From Primulina eburnea (Eukaryota; Streptophyta; Magnoliopsida; Lamiales; Gesneriaceae), in NCBI RefSeq assembly GCF_022965805.1, contig NC_133109.1, forward strand, positions 1,317,001 through 1,381,000: a stretch of DNA of 64,000 bases, in the 5' to 3' direction. This document shows, piece after piece, positions 48,149-63,453 of the stretch. Each line of letters opens with the position of its first letter. Position 1 is the stretch's first letter. A model generated the notes under the pieces. It saw only the letters and a list, made by a program, of their open reading frames with translations. It did not search any database and was not told where the DNA came from. Both the position numbers and the translations under genes were made by a program.

Positions 48149-50384
48149 ATTTCCTCTGTTTTGGTGTTTGACAAAATTATGCCAAAAATTACCAAATTCA
48201 TTTATTTCAACAGTGCAAACAACTGAATTATCTAACTGATTATATATGCACTGTTTTTCATGTATCATAATCTAAATTGACTAGATTATCTATTAGTAGA
48301 TTTCTTTTGTGCATCAGTAGATTTAGAATGACTGGAACTAGTTGACTTCCTCTTCTCTTCCCATGTTTTTGTCAACACCAAATGGTGGCTTTAGGTAGGA
48401 ACTGACAGAAGCTAACTAAGAACTGACGTCCTCAATCTTATCATTAAAATTTTCTTGAGCTTCCTCTATCTTCTTGTAGATTTGAAAGTTGTTGACTTGA
48501 ATTTGCTCACCAAGATGAGTAGAAGTGGTTGCCTGGGCCTTTTTGAGCTACTCCAGTCGAAAAAATTTGTCGATCATGCCTCTTGATTGATTTGACACTT
48601 CTTTGAGAATTTTATCTTTGAAAGAGTCTAAGACTTCTTTATTATTCAGATTGCTTCTTTTCATAACTATTGTAGAGGAGGAGATGACAACGAGACTAGA
48701 ACTTATCTGATCCAGTGTAGTTTCATTAGTTAATTTAAATTAGTAGATGATGGCTCTATTCTTGGTATTTATTTGGATGCAATAACTGTCAGTACAAGAT
48801 CTTGACTGTTAGAAGGCCCTACTTGTTCGATCATTAGGACTCTTGACTCAGTTTGGCTGATAAGTACCTCAACCTATTCCTCTGACTGATTCGTTCTTCC
48901 GGTTTTTGATTATCTTGTTCAGTCATAGCTATCTCAACTACTTCTTGTATAATTTCTTGAACAAAATAAGCTTCGTCAGATTCAATAGTAATTACATTCT
49001 CAGATATGATGACTTCTGCATTAGAGATCAGCTTGGTCAAGGGAGATGTGGAAATAGTTGGCTTAGTAAAAATTCATCTTCAATTTCATCTTGTTGTTGT
49101 TTTGCAATGGATTGCACAACTTCCTCAATACTGGCTAAAGTAATTTGCCTCGAAGGTGGAAAGGTGATAGGATCCGATTGATTGGGCAGTTTGGCTTCCT
49201 TGGAGTCATCGTCAGTCGGCTTGTCAGAGACATACTGAAATGAAGAACCACCCACTCTCTGCTTCTTGGAATCCACTGGCTCAAACAATTTGTGATAATT
49301 CTCCTAGAATTTGACCTTCATCTGCAGGGATGCCATGTCCATATCTAGTTGATTTATCACAGTTATATCATCAAATGCGGTTAGGCATGAAGGATCAGGA
49401 TTGGATATTTGTTCGACACAAACTATGGTCAAATTTTGAATTTTTAGAAGATTTAGAAGATAATCTCGTCGTGGAAGAGCTTCAGCTATGACCACAGTTT
49501 TGACTTGATGTAGAACACCTTTTCTAGTGCTATGTACCTTTTCAGCATATCCATATTCTTCAATTTTGTTGCGAAGATGATTGTTATAAATTCCACCCAT
49601 TCATCAAAAAACTTTATCTTTTCTGCAAAAAAATAATTAAATGCATTCATCAGCAGGTATATTTGAGTCTGGATTGCTGATATTGGTTCCTAGACATGAG
49701 ATTCATCCACCTTAGCTTTTACTTTTCTCGTGGTTGTGGATAAGGTAGAAACCAGTCTTGATCTGATAGATTGGATGGGATATCATATGCTTTCTCTTTT
49801 TGTTGGTCTTGGAGGAAGGATAGTCGTTTTCATATTGATTTTTCTAGGTGGAGATGCCACCACTATCAGTTTCAAATTTTCTGTCGGATGGTCAGTAGCC
49901 TTGTTTTCAGTATACTAGACAACTTGTATCTGATATATAGATACTGCCTTGATAGGTGGTCTTGTCTGGTTTTTGTCGTTCTAGCATTTTTATGGAAGAG
50001 GAAAATGAGTTAATACCTCAGAGTCACTGGATTGAAAAATCAGTTTCCTCATTGGCCTTGGTCCATTTAACTTGATTCCCTTCTTTTCAACCTGTTTCTT
50101 TTCAACAGCCAGTTCTTCTCCAATTTCTTTCTTGATTAAAAATATCCCAATGGGAGAGATATTCAGTGCATGTCCTTTAGGCTTGAGAGAAAGGATATTT
50201 AGTGCAGTGAGAGCCTTGAGTTGTGTAAAGTTATAGAGTTTCTCAGTAAGGCTACTGAGTCTTCAAACAATCTGATCAAGAGGATGGCGAATCCAATTGA
50301 TTGCTTCTAATTTTGAATAATCTCCTTTAGAATCTGAAACATGATGTCTGACTAGTTAACTTTGAGTCATGTGGCTGTGGTTGT
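48149..50384 (-). pseudogene. C' internal region, least truncated copy, left part
   Basis: Beyond the point where units 1-5 are cut, this copy continues (minus frames 49037-49288 and 49304-49600). The 98-residue piece resembles the N-terminal part of the ORF at 348-1877, showing that C' and C elements share this protein. Further upstream sequence to 50384 is broken in all frames, and element F interrupts it. Confidence 0.55.
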
Positions 50385-53300
50385 TGTAACGTCCCGAAAA
50401 TTTGAAGGTCCATGTGAACCACATGCATGCAAGTTATCAAATTTCTTATGTATTTTAATTAATTATTTAATTACATGAACTGATTATGATAAGAATGTTT
50501 ACATGTTTAAAATGTAGTTTTATTTTATAATGCATAAAAATGTGTTTTAAAATGTTAGACGCGATCGAGAAACGGAGACCAGAGAGCATATAAAGGAAAA
50601 TATTTTTATTAAATAATAATTTTTAATTGTTTAATGTGTGGTGTATTTTAAATGAAATTTTAGAAAATGAGGTGTTTTGAGGTGTTTCTATATGTCGAGT
50701 CTCATTTTTAAACGATATTCGATTTTCGACGAAAATATGAATTTTTCGAGAACTCGGCTAATAACTTCACAAACTTTCTTAAACAAAATATTTTAAATAA
50801 TAACTAATGGTCTTATGGGCTTATTATACTTGGATAACAGGCCCAAACTTGCACCATGAGTTTTAATTAAAATAAAAGCAAAAACCCTCCCCAAAACCCC
50901 ACACAGCTCACGCCCCTTCACCTAAAATAATACTAGGACTCTTTTTCTCCATCAGCAACACACACCACACGAATTGGAAGGAAATTTATGCAAGGTTTGA
51001 AGAAAAATTCAGCAAGCTCCTTCCCCCGTCTCTCCGTCAACGTCTCTCGCATCTTCAAGCCGTTTTTTCTGCTTACTAAACTCAAAGCATGCCTAATTAT
51101 TTTTTTCTCATCTATCACACCATAATACTTGATTGATGCATGATTGCATGTAAAATATGTCCTTCGTGTATTATTTTCGTTTTTGTGTCATACTACGCCT
51201 TGAACATGTGTTTTTATAATGAAAAACTATTGTAATATAGCTCCAAGGGGGCTGCCATGTTAGGTACGTAAAAAGGGGCTAAATTCAGTTTGTTTTCGGG
51301 GCCTTAAGGGTCACGGTTCGGGGCTAGATCAGGAGAAGCCAAGGCACGCACGACTCGAAGGTTTAAAGGATGGTACGAGATCGACTTTGGGGTATTAGGA
51401 AGGGAGGCTGCGTGGGGCTCTTTTAATGTGAAGGGCTGGGCTCGTGAGGGCCCTGGTCTCGAGAAAAAAAGGTCTACACGAAGCTGGAAGGGCTGGAGGA
51501 GAAGAGGCGCATGGAAGGGCTCTTCCTAGCCGCGGCCGCATGAGGGAGAGGATCCATGCACGTTTACATGAATGGGCCGTGGGGGCTGGGCCAAGGGGAC
51601 TCTAAGAAGGTTAGTCTTTGTCTTAGGAGGGTGGCTCGGTGGTGGCTCGGTTAGTAGAGTCCTAGTCGAGTAAAAGACTCTTAGTCAAGGAAGGTAACTC
51701 GCATGGATAGGTTTTGATCGAGGGCCTATGTGCGTGGGTTAGGGCGAGTCCAGAGGGTTCAATAGGGTCCCTAGGAGATCTGTTCAGGTGTTGGCTCAGG
51801 TGTGGCTCGAGTAAATCGTGAGGTGGCTTGAGGGATACACGTTAGGGTTCGAATTAGGATAATAATGGCTAAGGGATTCGAACCATGGGACACAGAGGTC
51901 GATTCATGGTTCACGAGGGTAATTTATGCATAAAAAGTCTATGTTTAAAATTGGGGATTAAAATATCAAGGTTTGAATTAATCAGAGAATTTAACACTTT
52001 ACGAGTTAATAAATAGGAAATTAAATTGAAAGCCTCGAATTTAATCTAAATAAAAATATGACAAATTTAATTTAAGCTTAAATAATTATTTGAGATGGTC
52101 TAGAGTTAACGAAAGTAAAAAAAAAGTCAAGATCGAGAAATTCTAATTTTAGGGGTAAAACAGTCATTTCACACCTAAAAATATTAGACGTCGTGGCAGT
52201 GCCCTGAATGCAGTAAATAATGTTAATATGTTTATTTTAAATATTTATGAAATTTTATGATGAAACGTTAATGCTAAAATACGTGTTGCATGCTTGGTTT
52301 AAAAAGAAAAATGATTTCTATATGCATGAATTTTTATAAGTGATGAAAATATAAAACGTTGAAGGAGGTGAAGTGATTGTGACTAATACGATGATACGAT
52401 TATAGGATTGGAGATAGGGGTGTCAAAATGCGACACGACCCGTCAACCAGACACGACCCAACACGAAAAAAATCAGGTTCGGGTTGGGATTTTTCGGGTT
52501 CGGTTGGGTGGATTCGGGTTAGTGTCATGTTAGGCGGGTTTTGAATTGGGTCGGGTTGGGTCGCGGGTTGACCCGCGAACTTTTTTTTTTGAAATATTAC
52601 CTATATTTTTATATATTGTATGTTTGAACAAAACTTACTGTATATTTATATGATAAATTTTTATCATTTAATATTTATTTTGCATATTTTTATTTTTTAA
52701 CAATTTTTTATTTGATTTAGTAAATATACTTTTAATTTTCTACAATTAAACATTCAAATTTAAATCGAAAATTTTGTTATTATGTGTTTAAATTATTTTT
52801 TTTTTATATTTTTGAATTTTTTTTAATTTTTTAAAAAAAAATTAGAAAAAATTAATAAAATTCGGGTTAGGCAGGTTAGACGGGTTGAGTCGGGTTATAC
52901 GGGTTCGTGTTCAGGTTGGGGGTTTTCGGGTTGCTTCGCGTTCGGGTTGAAAAAAATAAAAAAAAAATTCGCGGGTTGACCCGAAACCGACCCAACCCAC
53001 CCGATTGACACCCTTAATTGGAGATATCGTGAGGGAAAAGGCCCCAGAGGAAGCCTGTTTACGGGAGAAGGCCCTAGAGGGAGATCGACAATCGTATTTC
53101 CATCGACATGATATGATAATACGTAAGGCCAAGGCTCAGTTGACTGGTGAGAGTATCGTTGATGTCCCCGTCGCCCAATATTGTACATGTGGGATCCATC
53201 GATCTTCAGCTGAAACGAAAGTCACAATTAACGATCTGAATTCAATAAAAATAAAAATGTAAATGTATATGATGAAAAGGGAAATGTATATGATGTAAGG

Positions 53301-53873
53301 AAAATATTTAAGTGTATGCATATTCATGTGAAGTTATTTTAAGTAAAATATTTCACTATTGCATGTAATTGTATATGTATTACTTGTTATCATGGTTAAG
53401 ATATGCTGAGTTAATAAACTCACTAGGTCTGATCGATGGAGGTGAGCATGATGTTGATGTTAATGAGGGACTTGATGGTTGATCTTGCTGGACTGAAGGT
53501 GCACACAACATGAGGACCAGTGCTAGTTTTCCGCAAATAAATTACGTTTATGATTTACGTTTATGATTTATGCTAAATGATTTGAGTTACTTTTAGGATT
53601 TTATGACTTATGATGCTTTTGAGAGGTTTTTGAGATGATGTTAGAGTTAAGGTTATTTTCGAAAATATTAAAGTCAGGTTGGTTGATGATTTTTGATTTT
53701 ATGCTTGAATTTCTTTCCTTTGAATTTTCAAATAATAGTTGGTGAATTTATTTAAAATGGTGCAAAGATATTTTTAAATATATATGTATGTGTATGGTAG
53801 TTCGGCCGAATAGTGTAGGAAGGGAAAAAAAATTCTTGTATATTTTAAAGAAAAACGAGTAGTGGATATTTCA
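50385..53873 (+). mobile_element. Solo LTR F (about 3.5 kb)
   Basis: It reads TGTAACGTCCCG...GATATTTCA with a perfect 5-bp target duplication GTTGT (50380-50384 and 53874-53878). The first bases resemble element E's LTR start (TGTAACGACCCG), so they may be related gypsy-type families. No internal region, primer site or second LTR is seen. G-rich repetitive stretches lie at 51240-51850. The orientation follows the TGTAACG start. It contains a MITE at 52415-53016. Confidence 0.7.
52415..53016. mobile_element. hAT-like MITE
   Basis: Termini are TAGGGGTGTCAA and TTGACACCCTTA, with the perfect 8-bp target duplication ATTGGAGA (52407-52414 and 53017-53024). Subterminal GGGTCGGGTTGGG and the complementary CCGACCCAACCC repeats make long imperfect hairpins. 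ORFs at 52895-53188 and 52911-53132 are products of this repeat, not genes. Confidence 0.85.
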
Positions 53874-53878
53874 GTTGT

Positions 53879-54400
53879 TATCACCAAAAAAATTACTTCT
53901 ATGTAGCCATTAAAAGAATCTATCTCCATTAGAATTGACTTGGCCACAACATCAGCCAGAAGTTGATAGTCTAACTTATCTCTTTCTTCTTTCCTGAAGT
54001 CTTGATATTATCAGCAGATGGAAAATATTTCACCTTTATCTCTTCAACTGCTTGTTGAGGTATTAGAGAGAAGTCAGTTAGCCCTTCAATGGGCAACTGA
54101 AACAATGCAGAGAAATAAACTTGCTCAATTACCAGACTATCATCTCCCATTATATCTTTCGTGTAGAAACTTTTCAGCTCATCCATGTAGATGTCCAAAG
54201 ATGAATTGAGAAAGCCCCAAGTCTAGATGACTCAACAACTTTAAAGACTTAAGAGACAACATCTTCCAAAGAATAAATTGATTTGAAATCGATTGCAAGA
54301 GCGTTCATGATACAGGAACACTGCAAATATCTTGAGATTCAAATGAGAGACAACAGCTTCTTTGGTATGAGATTCAAACTTGTTTGCAGCGTCCGTCAAT
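53879..54400 (-). pseudogene. C' ORF fragment (N-terminal part), right of solo LTR F
   Basis: It continues the C' internal region on the other side of F. The minus frame 53971-54198 carries MDIYMDELKSFYT, matching 33118-33378, followed by LPIEGLTD. Frames are broken. It joins OMT4 upstream sequence at about 54400 (GCGTCCGTCA then the GTGGTGGAATTTT hairpin), exactly as at OMT3. Confidence 0.55.
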
Positions 54401-55145
54401 TGTGGTGGAATTTTGCATTATTTTTGTAAAACTCCATCACATACATTTGAATTAATGGAGTTACGTTGTGTGTTTATGTTATTGTATTTAATTAATTAAC
54501 ATCGAGTATTAGTGAGAAATGTATGCTATATGGGGAAAATATATGTATGCTTTATAGATTCAAATTAATGAATATTTTCATTAATTTGATAAGAAAAATA
54601 TAATTTCCACGTATTAAAATAGCATCCTTATTTGCGTTTCCTGATTTTATAATAATTGAAATTTTTATAGTTTAAAAATTTACATAAACTATTTTACAAC
54701 ATTAACATACAAATTTAGTTAAATTTACATAAACTATTGTACCATTTTAACATAAACTTTTCCGATAGACCAGATATATAAATTAATGTAGACCGCAAAT
54801 AGCCAATAAATTAGTGTTCCATGGCACATGATATATGTCATATTAATTTTTTTTTGTTTTTGATAATTTTGGTGTAAAATACCAACTTCTCTATAATTTG
54901 TATTAAAAATTCAAACTATCTCCCTAAAATGGAAATAAACTATTGTGTCATATTAGCATACCATATTTAGTTAAATTTGTTAAAGTCTAATAATATATAT
55001 AATATAGATTATAACTTAGACAGCAAAATGCATGCAGGTCTCTTGGGTTGCGTGGATTTCAAGGAATATGCATCATTCACACATATATGTTAATTTATTC
55101 ATATTATATCAAAAAAATCAATTTATAACAATTATTACAAGCTAC
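54401..55145. other. OMT4 upstream flank
   Basis: This stretch has no gene. The hairpin arms (54402-54414 and 54428-54440) match the OMT3 unit start. The flank then follows the OMT2/OMT3 order with deletions. It holds an uninterrupted TAGATTATA site near 55008. Confidence 0.55.
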
Positions 55146-55152
55146 TATAAAT
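55146..55152 (+). promoter_or_regulatory. TATA box of OMT4
   Basis: TATAAAT lies 59 bp before the chosen ATG. The leader is shorter than in the other copies, and upstream ATGs at 55169 and 55181 are in frame with OMT4, so the protein could begin 8 or 12 residues earlier. Confidence 0.6.
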
Positions 55153-55204
55153 ATGTTTGTCTCCGCATATGCACACACCTATGTTCTCAATCTCTTTAGG
55201 AAAA

Positions 55205-58344
<3,140 letters not shown>

Positions 58345-59546
58345 ATATATAAATAAATATTAAGTCGTTAAAGATAATTACCGTTTTTAATAAAAGTTTG
58401 GGCTTGCTATTGCTCTTTTCTCTTTTACTTTTGTTAACATGCAAAAACTAATGAGTAAATAATGAACTACATGCATATGGATGATAAGTTCAACTTGAAG
58501 AATAAAATATTTAGCTTCACCTAATGTCAACCAGTTTCTTATTTATGAAATATTATTTAGTATAAAAAATATATATATATTTATGACTTTTTTGTATAAT
58601 ATTTTAAAGTTTAAAGTGTATTAAATATTTAAGTTTAATAATAACTTGTATAAAAAAAAAATATGTGTTGTATAATTGTATTATTTTTGTTATTTTTACA
58701 TGTTTGGAAAAACAATAACAACTTTGGATAGTAAAATGAAAATGTGATGATACTTAGACATATATAAAGTTGATTTCAATGTCCACAATATTGATGAAAA
58801 TTTTGAGATAAAATTATTATCAAAATTGCGGTCAAATTGAGCAACAAGTGAAAGTAGTACCAATGAAATTACAATTTTACCAAGCTTGAGTATTTTGACC
58901 ATATCTGTCAAAATACTTGGTAGAAAAATATAAAATGTTTACCAAACTTGACTATTTCTGACTATTTTGGCCAAAACTTTAGTATTTCTGACTATTTTGG
59001 TCAAATTTCTGACACGACGCAAGATATATAAGCATTTTCTGACGTCAGATACTGAAAATTTCAATGTCATGTCAGCATTTTCTCACGTCATATGAACATT
59101 TTCCGGTGTCATATCAGCACTCCGACGAAATAAGATTTTTTTTAAAAAAACAAAGTTATGTACCAAAACAAAAATTTGAATACTTAATGGACCAAAATTG
59201 TTTTCCCATCAAATTAATTTATACAACTGTTGTGGCTAAATCTACAACTCAGGCTAATCCAAAATTGAAATATCCATACAGGTCCTCCTCATGGAAAAAT
59301 TTTACGTATGTAATGTCTTTTGATTTATACTCGCAACGTGACAATTATAGATAATTTCACAATTGTGAAAAAATACCCATTACCCATCTGTATACATTTA
59401 TAGAAATAGATAGAAAGAAGGTATTTTTTTAAAAAAAAATAATTTGTCGGATATTGCAAATTAATTTGCAGCGTTTGTCGAAATGGACAGAGGACGCTAG
59501 CCTTTTAATTTTTTAATCATTATTATTTTATATAAAAATTTGAAAC
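58345..59546. other. OMT4 downstream flank and unique AT-rich sequence
   Basis: This stretch has no gene. 58345-58560 matches the other OMT 3' flanks, with AATAAA-like signals near 58396. Further on are a stem (TATTTTGAC / GTCAAAATA near 58890-58915) and repeated CTGACTATTTTGG and TCAGCATTTTC motifs (58945-59110). The 96-residue ORF 59064-59354 has no recognisable domain. Confidence 0.5.
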
Positions 59547-60645
59547 ATCTCTTTAAAAAAATGAACTTATGACAACAACCAAAAAATGAGAGTTGAAGAT
59601 TTCAATAATTTAAAAGATATCCTTAAAATATTGGACCGATCATTTTTTTAAAAATTCTTTATTTATAAATCTGATGTAATTTACCTTTTAAATTTTTTTA
59701 GTTTTTAAACAATTTTTTATTTAAATATACGTTGATTCATAAAAAATCACATCATATTAAATTTGTGCATTTGTGTCGATTCACGTTGATTTAATTTTTT
59801 TAAAAATAAAAAATTTATGCGTTTGTGTCGACTCACCTTTAAAAAAATTAAATTAAATTAACCAACACATTTTTAAATAAATAAAAAATACTTTGATTCA
59901 TAAAAAATTACATCATTTTAAGGAGATCCATCTTTCAAATTATCGAACTTAAACTTCAACTCTCATTTTTGGTATGTGGTATCATGTTCCATTTTTTAAA
60001 TCAGAGATGTATGTATCCAAGTTCTAAAAGAAAAACAACAATAATAATAATAATAATGAAAAAAATTATAAAAAAATTGTTAGTTTAGTTTTCAAAAAAA
60101 TAAATAAGGTGCATGTGTATCTGTCCGATTATTTTTTATTTTATTTTTACTAGTAACGTGGTTAATAAAAAAAATAATGATAGTTGGGATATGCAAATTC
60201 TTGAATTTTTGTATGAAAAATCTTGAATTTGTGCTCTTTTTATTTTTTAAAAAACAAATTATTTTATTTAATTAAATATACGTTGGTTTAGTTTTAAAAA
60301 AAAAATTAAAATAAAGGAAGGTGTGTGTTTAGATCCAATTAATTTTTTATTTTAAAATTATTGACTTTGAGCACCAAATTCCACTTTTTTGCATGTGGAT
60401 TAATTTGAAACATAAATCACCTTCAAGTGGTGAACCATTCAACTATTTAAAAAATTTCCTTATTTTTAAAATATTAGGCAATTTATCTTTCGAAAAAATT
60501 TGTATTCTTTTAATTTTTTTTAAAAATATATTTTATTTATTTTAATATGTGTTGGTCTATTTTCGAAAAATTTAAGGAAAGTATGTGTGTGTAGGTCTAC
60601 TTATTTTTTTATTTTAATATTTTCTAGTAGTAGTAATAATAATAA

Positions 60646-60917
60646 CTAGTAAAAGAAGCACATGCATTGCATGTGCTGTTATTATTTTTAATTTGATCAA
60701 ATAATATTAAATAATAACACGAAATTATTTTCGATTTAGAAAAGTTGTTCGATTTAAAATGGAAGTTTTATTTGATTTTTTCTATTTAAAATATGGAGTG
60801 ATTTGAAAATGTTTTTAGTATGGTAAGAAGGGTAATTATGGAATTAAATATTTTGGTGTCCTCAAATGTAGTTATTCTAAGGCCCTCACACTTAATATAA
60901 TAGTATAGAAGTATAGA
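60646..60917 (-). mobile_element. Small non-autonomous Helitron, second copy
   Basis: On the minus strand it starts TCTATACTTCTATACTAT at 60917. It ends CTAG at 60646 after the perfect hairpin GCACATGCA-T-TGCATGTGC (about 60657-60675). The insertion is between A and T. Both termini match the copy at 3266-3608. The interior differs, so they share only terminal sequence. Confidence 0.75.
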
Positions 60918-61012
60918 TAATAATAATAATAATAATCATAAATATTTTTATAAAAAAAAGAGCACAAATTTAAGATTTTTTCGTACAAAAATTTAAGAAT
61001 TTGCATATTCCA

Positions 61013-61013
61013 G

Positions 61014-61095
<82 letters not shown>
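61013..61095. repeat. Palindromic triplet microsatellite (AAT)n-(ATT)n
   Basis: A run of TAA/AAT triplets turns at AATATT (about 61061-61066) into a run of ATT triplets of similar length. This gives a near-perfect hairpin with arms of roughly 30-40 bp. Confidence 0.8.
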
Positions 61096-61539
61096 TTTTT
61101 ATTAATCATATTATTACTAAAATAAAATAAAAAATAAGTGGATCTATACACATACACTTTCTTTATTTTTTCGAAAACTAAACCAACATTTTTTTAATTT
61201 TTCATTATTATTATTGTTTTTCTTTTAAAACTTACACGCAAAAAAGATATAAGAGTTGAGATTACATGCAAAAAATGAAAGGTGAAGATCAAGTTCAGTA
61301 ATTTGAAAGATATATCACTTTTAAATAAATACAATTTTTTTTTAAAAAAAAAGTACAAATATTTATTAAAGATAAAGTACCTAATATTTTACAAATCAAG
61401 AAATTTTTTTAAAAAAATTTGTTGACCAATACATCATTTTAAAATGATCTATCTATTAAATTATTGAAAAACTTCAACTGTCATTTTTGGCTTATTGTCT
61501 CAAGTCTCATTTCTTTAAACAAAGATTTACCAAAAAAAT

Positions 61540-61656
61540 AATTTTTTTTTTGACAATAGCTGAAACATCCTTTGGCCATTTTGGCAGCGGCCATAAATAG
61601 TGATGGAGTTTTGCGGTACTTTTACAAAACTCCACCACATACATTAATTTTGAATC
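61540..61656. other. Truncated start of a further OMT unit
   Basis: GTGATGGAGTTTTG...CAAAACTCCACCAC (61600-61638) and ACATACATTAATTTTGAA match the beginning of the OMT3 flank (33454-33512). A copia element cuts it at 61657, after GAATC. Confidence 0.5.
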
Positions 61657-61869
61657 TGTCAAAAATAAAAATTTATGGTAAAAAATAAAAATATCAAACT
61701 CACAAAATATATTAAACTACAAACTTTAATTTTCTCCACTCAATTGTGTTTTATCTTCACAAGAGAACTATTTATAGAATTTATTTGAAAATAATCTAAA
61801 AATATAATTACATCATTACATACATCATCACACACTAATTTTCAATATTAACAACTTTTATTTTCAACA
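61657..61869 (-). mobile_element. Ty1/copia 3' LTR
   Basis: This 213-bp LTR matches 7910-8130. On the minus strand it begins TGTTGAAAATAAAAG after a purine-rich CACAAGAGTGAG tract and the block with GGTTTTTAATGAGGCA (about 61920-61945), typical of the 3' end of a copia internal region. Confidence 0.65.
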
Positions 61870-63453
61870 CTCACTCTTGTGATGATGATCCTGATACAAT
61901 GATTGTCTTCATTATGTGTTTTTATACTGCCTCATTAAAAACCTTACTCAGAAAAACTCATTGGGATAAAAACCCTTTTGTACCCAACAGGTTTATATCT
62001 TACTATTTCATTTTTCTCATTTCGTTTTCGAATAAAAACCCCTTTGTACCCAACAGGTTTTACACCTTCAGGTGTAAGGACTATAGGTCCAAAAACGTTA
62101 CGTTTATTTAGCGAATCTAATTCAACTTGGATGACGTCTTTCAATTTTATCCAGTCCTGTCGATTTTTACATTCACAAAAATATTTTGGTTCATGATCTT
62201 AATTGTCATTTATGATATCAAACGCCACATTGTAAGAAAACATCTCTCAAATTTTGTATATCTTTTTGGTTCTATATTTTTTTAGTATTAATATAATTGA
62301 TAGAGATTTTACGATTCTCGTCAGTTTGTGGTTATAATAGAACATTTTTATCATCATATGTTTGTGTCAGAATATCATTCTCTATTTTGTGATGATCGTG
62401 TTTATCTATGCTTTTTCTTTCTCGAGGATTTATCATTGGAACCGATTGGCTTTCCACGCTTCAATCGTTTTATGACACCATGAGTGTCTTCAATTTTTTT
62501 CTTTTGAATTTCAATTCGAGCATGTGCATTTACAACATGTATAAATGATTTAGTGACCCTTTTTATGTCTGCAAATGCATCTGGTATTTGATTTGCTATT
62601 CTTTGCAAGTGCACAATTTTTTGTACATATTTTTCACATTGTTTAGTTCTTATATCCAGATGTTACAATGATGATGCATACTATGTAATTTTTTTTCGAT
62701 ATGTTTTTTGTTCACCCTGACGTTGGAAAGATTTCCTTATTAAAATAACAATCAGCAAAATGTGCTATAAACATGTCGTATATATGAGGTTTAAGATATC
62801 GAATAATTGATGGTCTATCATAACCGATATAAATTCCTATCTTTCTTTGAGATTCCATTTTTATTTGTTGAGGCGGTGCAATATGCACATATACCATACA
62901 TCCAAAAATTCTCAGATGAGAAATGTCTGGTTCTTTACCTAATGCAAGCTGCAATGGGGAGTATTTAAGATATGTACTTGGTCTGATGCGAATTAATGCA
63001 ACAACATGTAATATTGCATGTCCCTATGTAGAAATATGGAGTTTTATTTTCATAATCATTAATCTAACAATCAGTTGTAGAAGTTTAATCATGATTCAGC
63101 TAATCCATTTTGTGTATGTACAACAACAACAAAATGCTCGTGATTTTCATTGACATACAATTATCATTGAAAATTTGGGAACTAAATTCACCAGCATTAT
63201 CAAGTGTAATTTTCTTGATTATATAATTGGGAAATTGATTCCGTAATTTTATTATTTGAGCAAGTAATCTTGCAATTATCACATTCCGAGTTGATAATAA
63301 ACATACATGTGACCATCAACTGGATGCATCGATCAATAGCATAAAACATCTAAATGGTCCACATGCTAGATGAATTGGCCCACAAATATCACCCTGAATA
63401 CGTTCAAGAAACGTGGGTGATTCAGTTTGGATTTTAACGGGTGATGGTTTTAT
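61870..63453 (-). pseudogene. Ty1/copia pol remnant (integrase to start of reverse transcriptase)
   Basis: Minus-strand pieces run in order. Integrase core ERIQGDICGP (63400 region) supplies the first Asp; LDNAGEFSSQ (63182-63225) supplies the second; ISHLRIFGC (62880-62930) is the conserved post-core motif. A KRVTKSFIHVVNAHARIEI linker (62402-62614) follows. Then IQVELDSLN through the PVGYK motif (61944-62144) begins the reverse transcriptase. Frames shift several times. The YVDD catalytic box and RNase H are gone: RT breaks off after a duplicated PVGYK-VFI and joins 3' end sequence. It is dead, and only host-like plant copia similarity is claimed. Confidence 0.8.

Larger units (their letters stand above)
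59547..61525. repeat. Nest of direct and inverted AT-rich repeats
   Basis: 59547-59640 pairs with 61430-61525 (both contain GTTGAAG / CTTCAAC with flanking matches). 60110-60255 pairs with 60950-61165 (for example ATGCAAATTCTTGAATTTT against its complement). A module with ATTTTTTATTTTATTTT recurs as direct copies near 60130, 60340 and 60600. Together this looks like a decayed foldback element with internal duplications. A Helitron is nested at 60646-60917. Confidence 0.5.

Noticed and set aside
52895..53262. Proline-rich ORFs on both strands (52895-53188, 53005-53262)
   Set aside because: They arise from the GGGTTGGGTC-type repeats and end of the hAT-like MITE.
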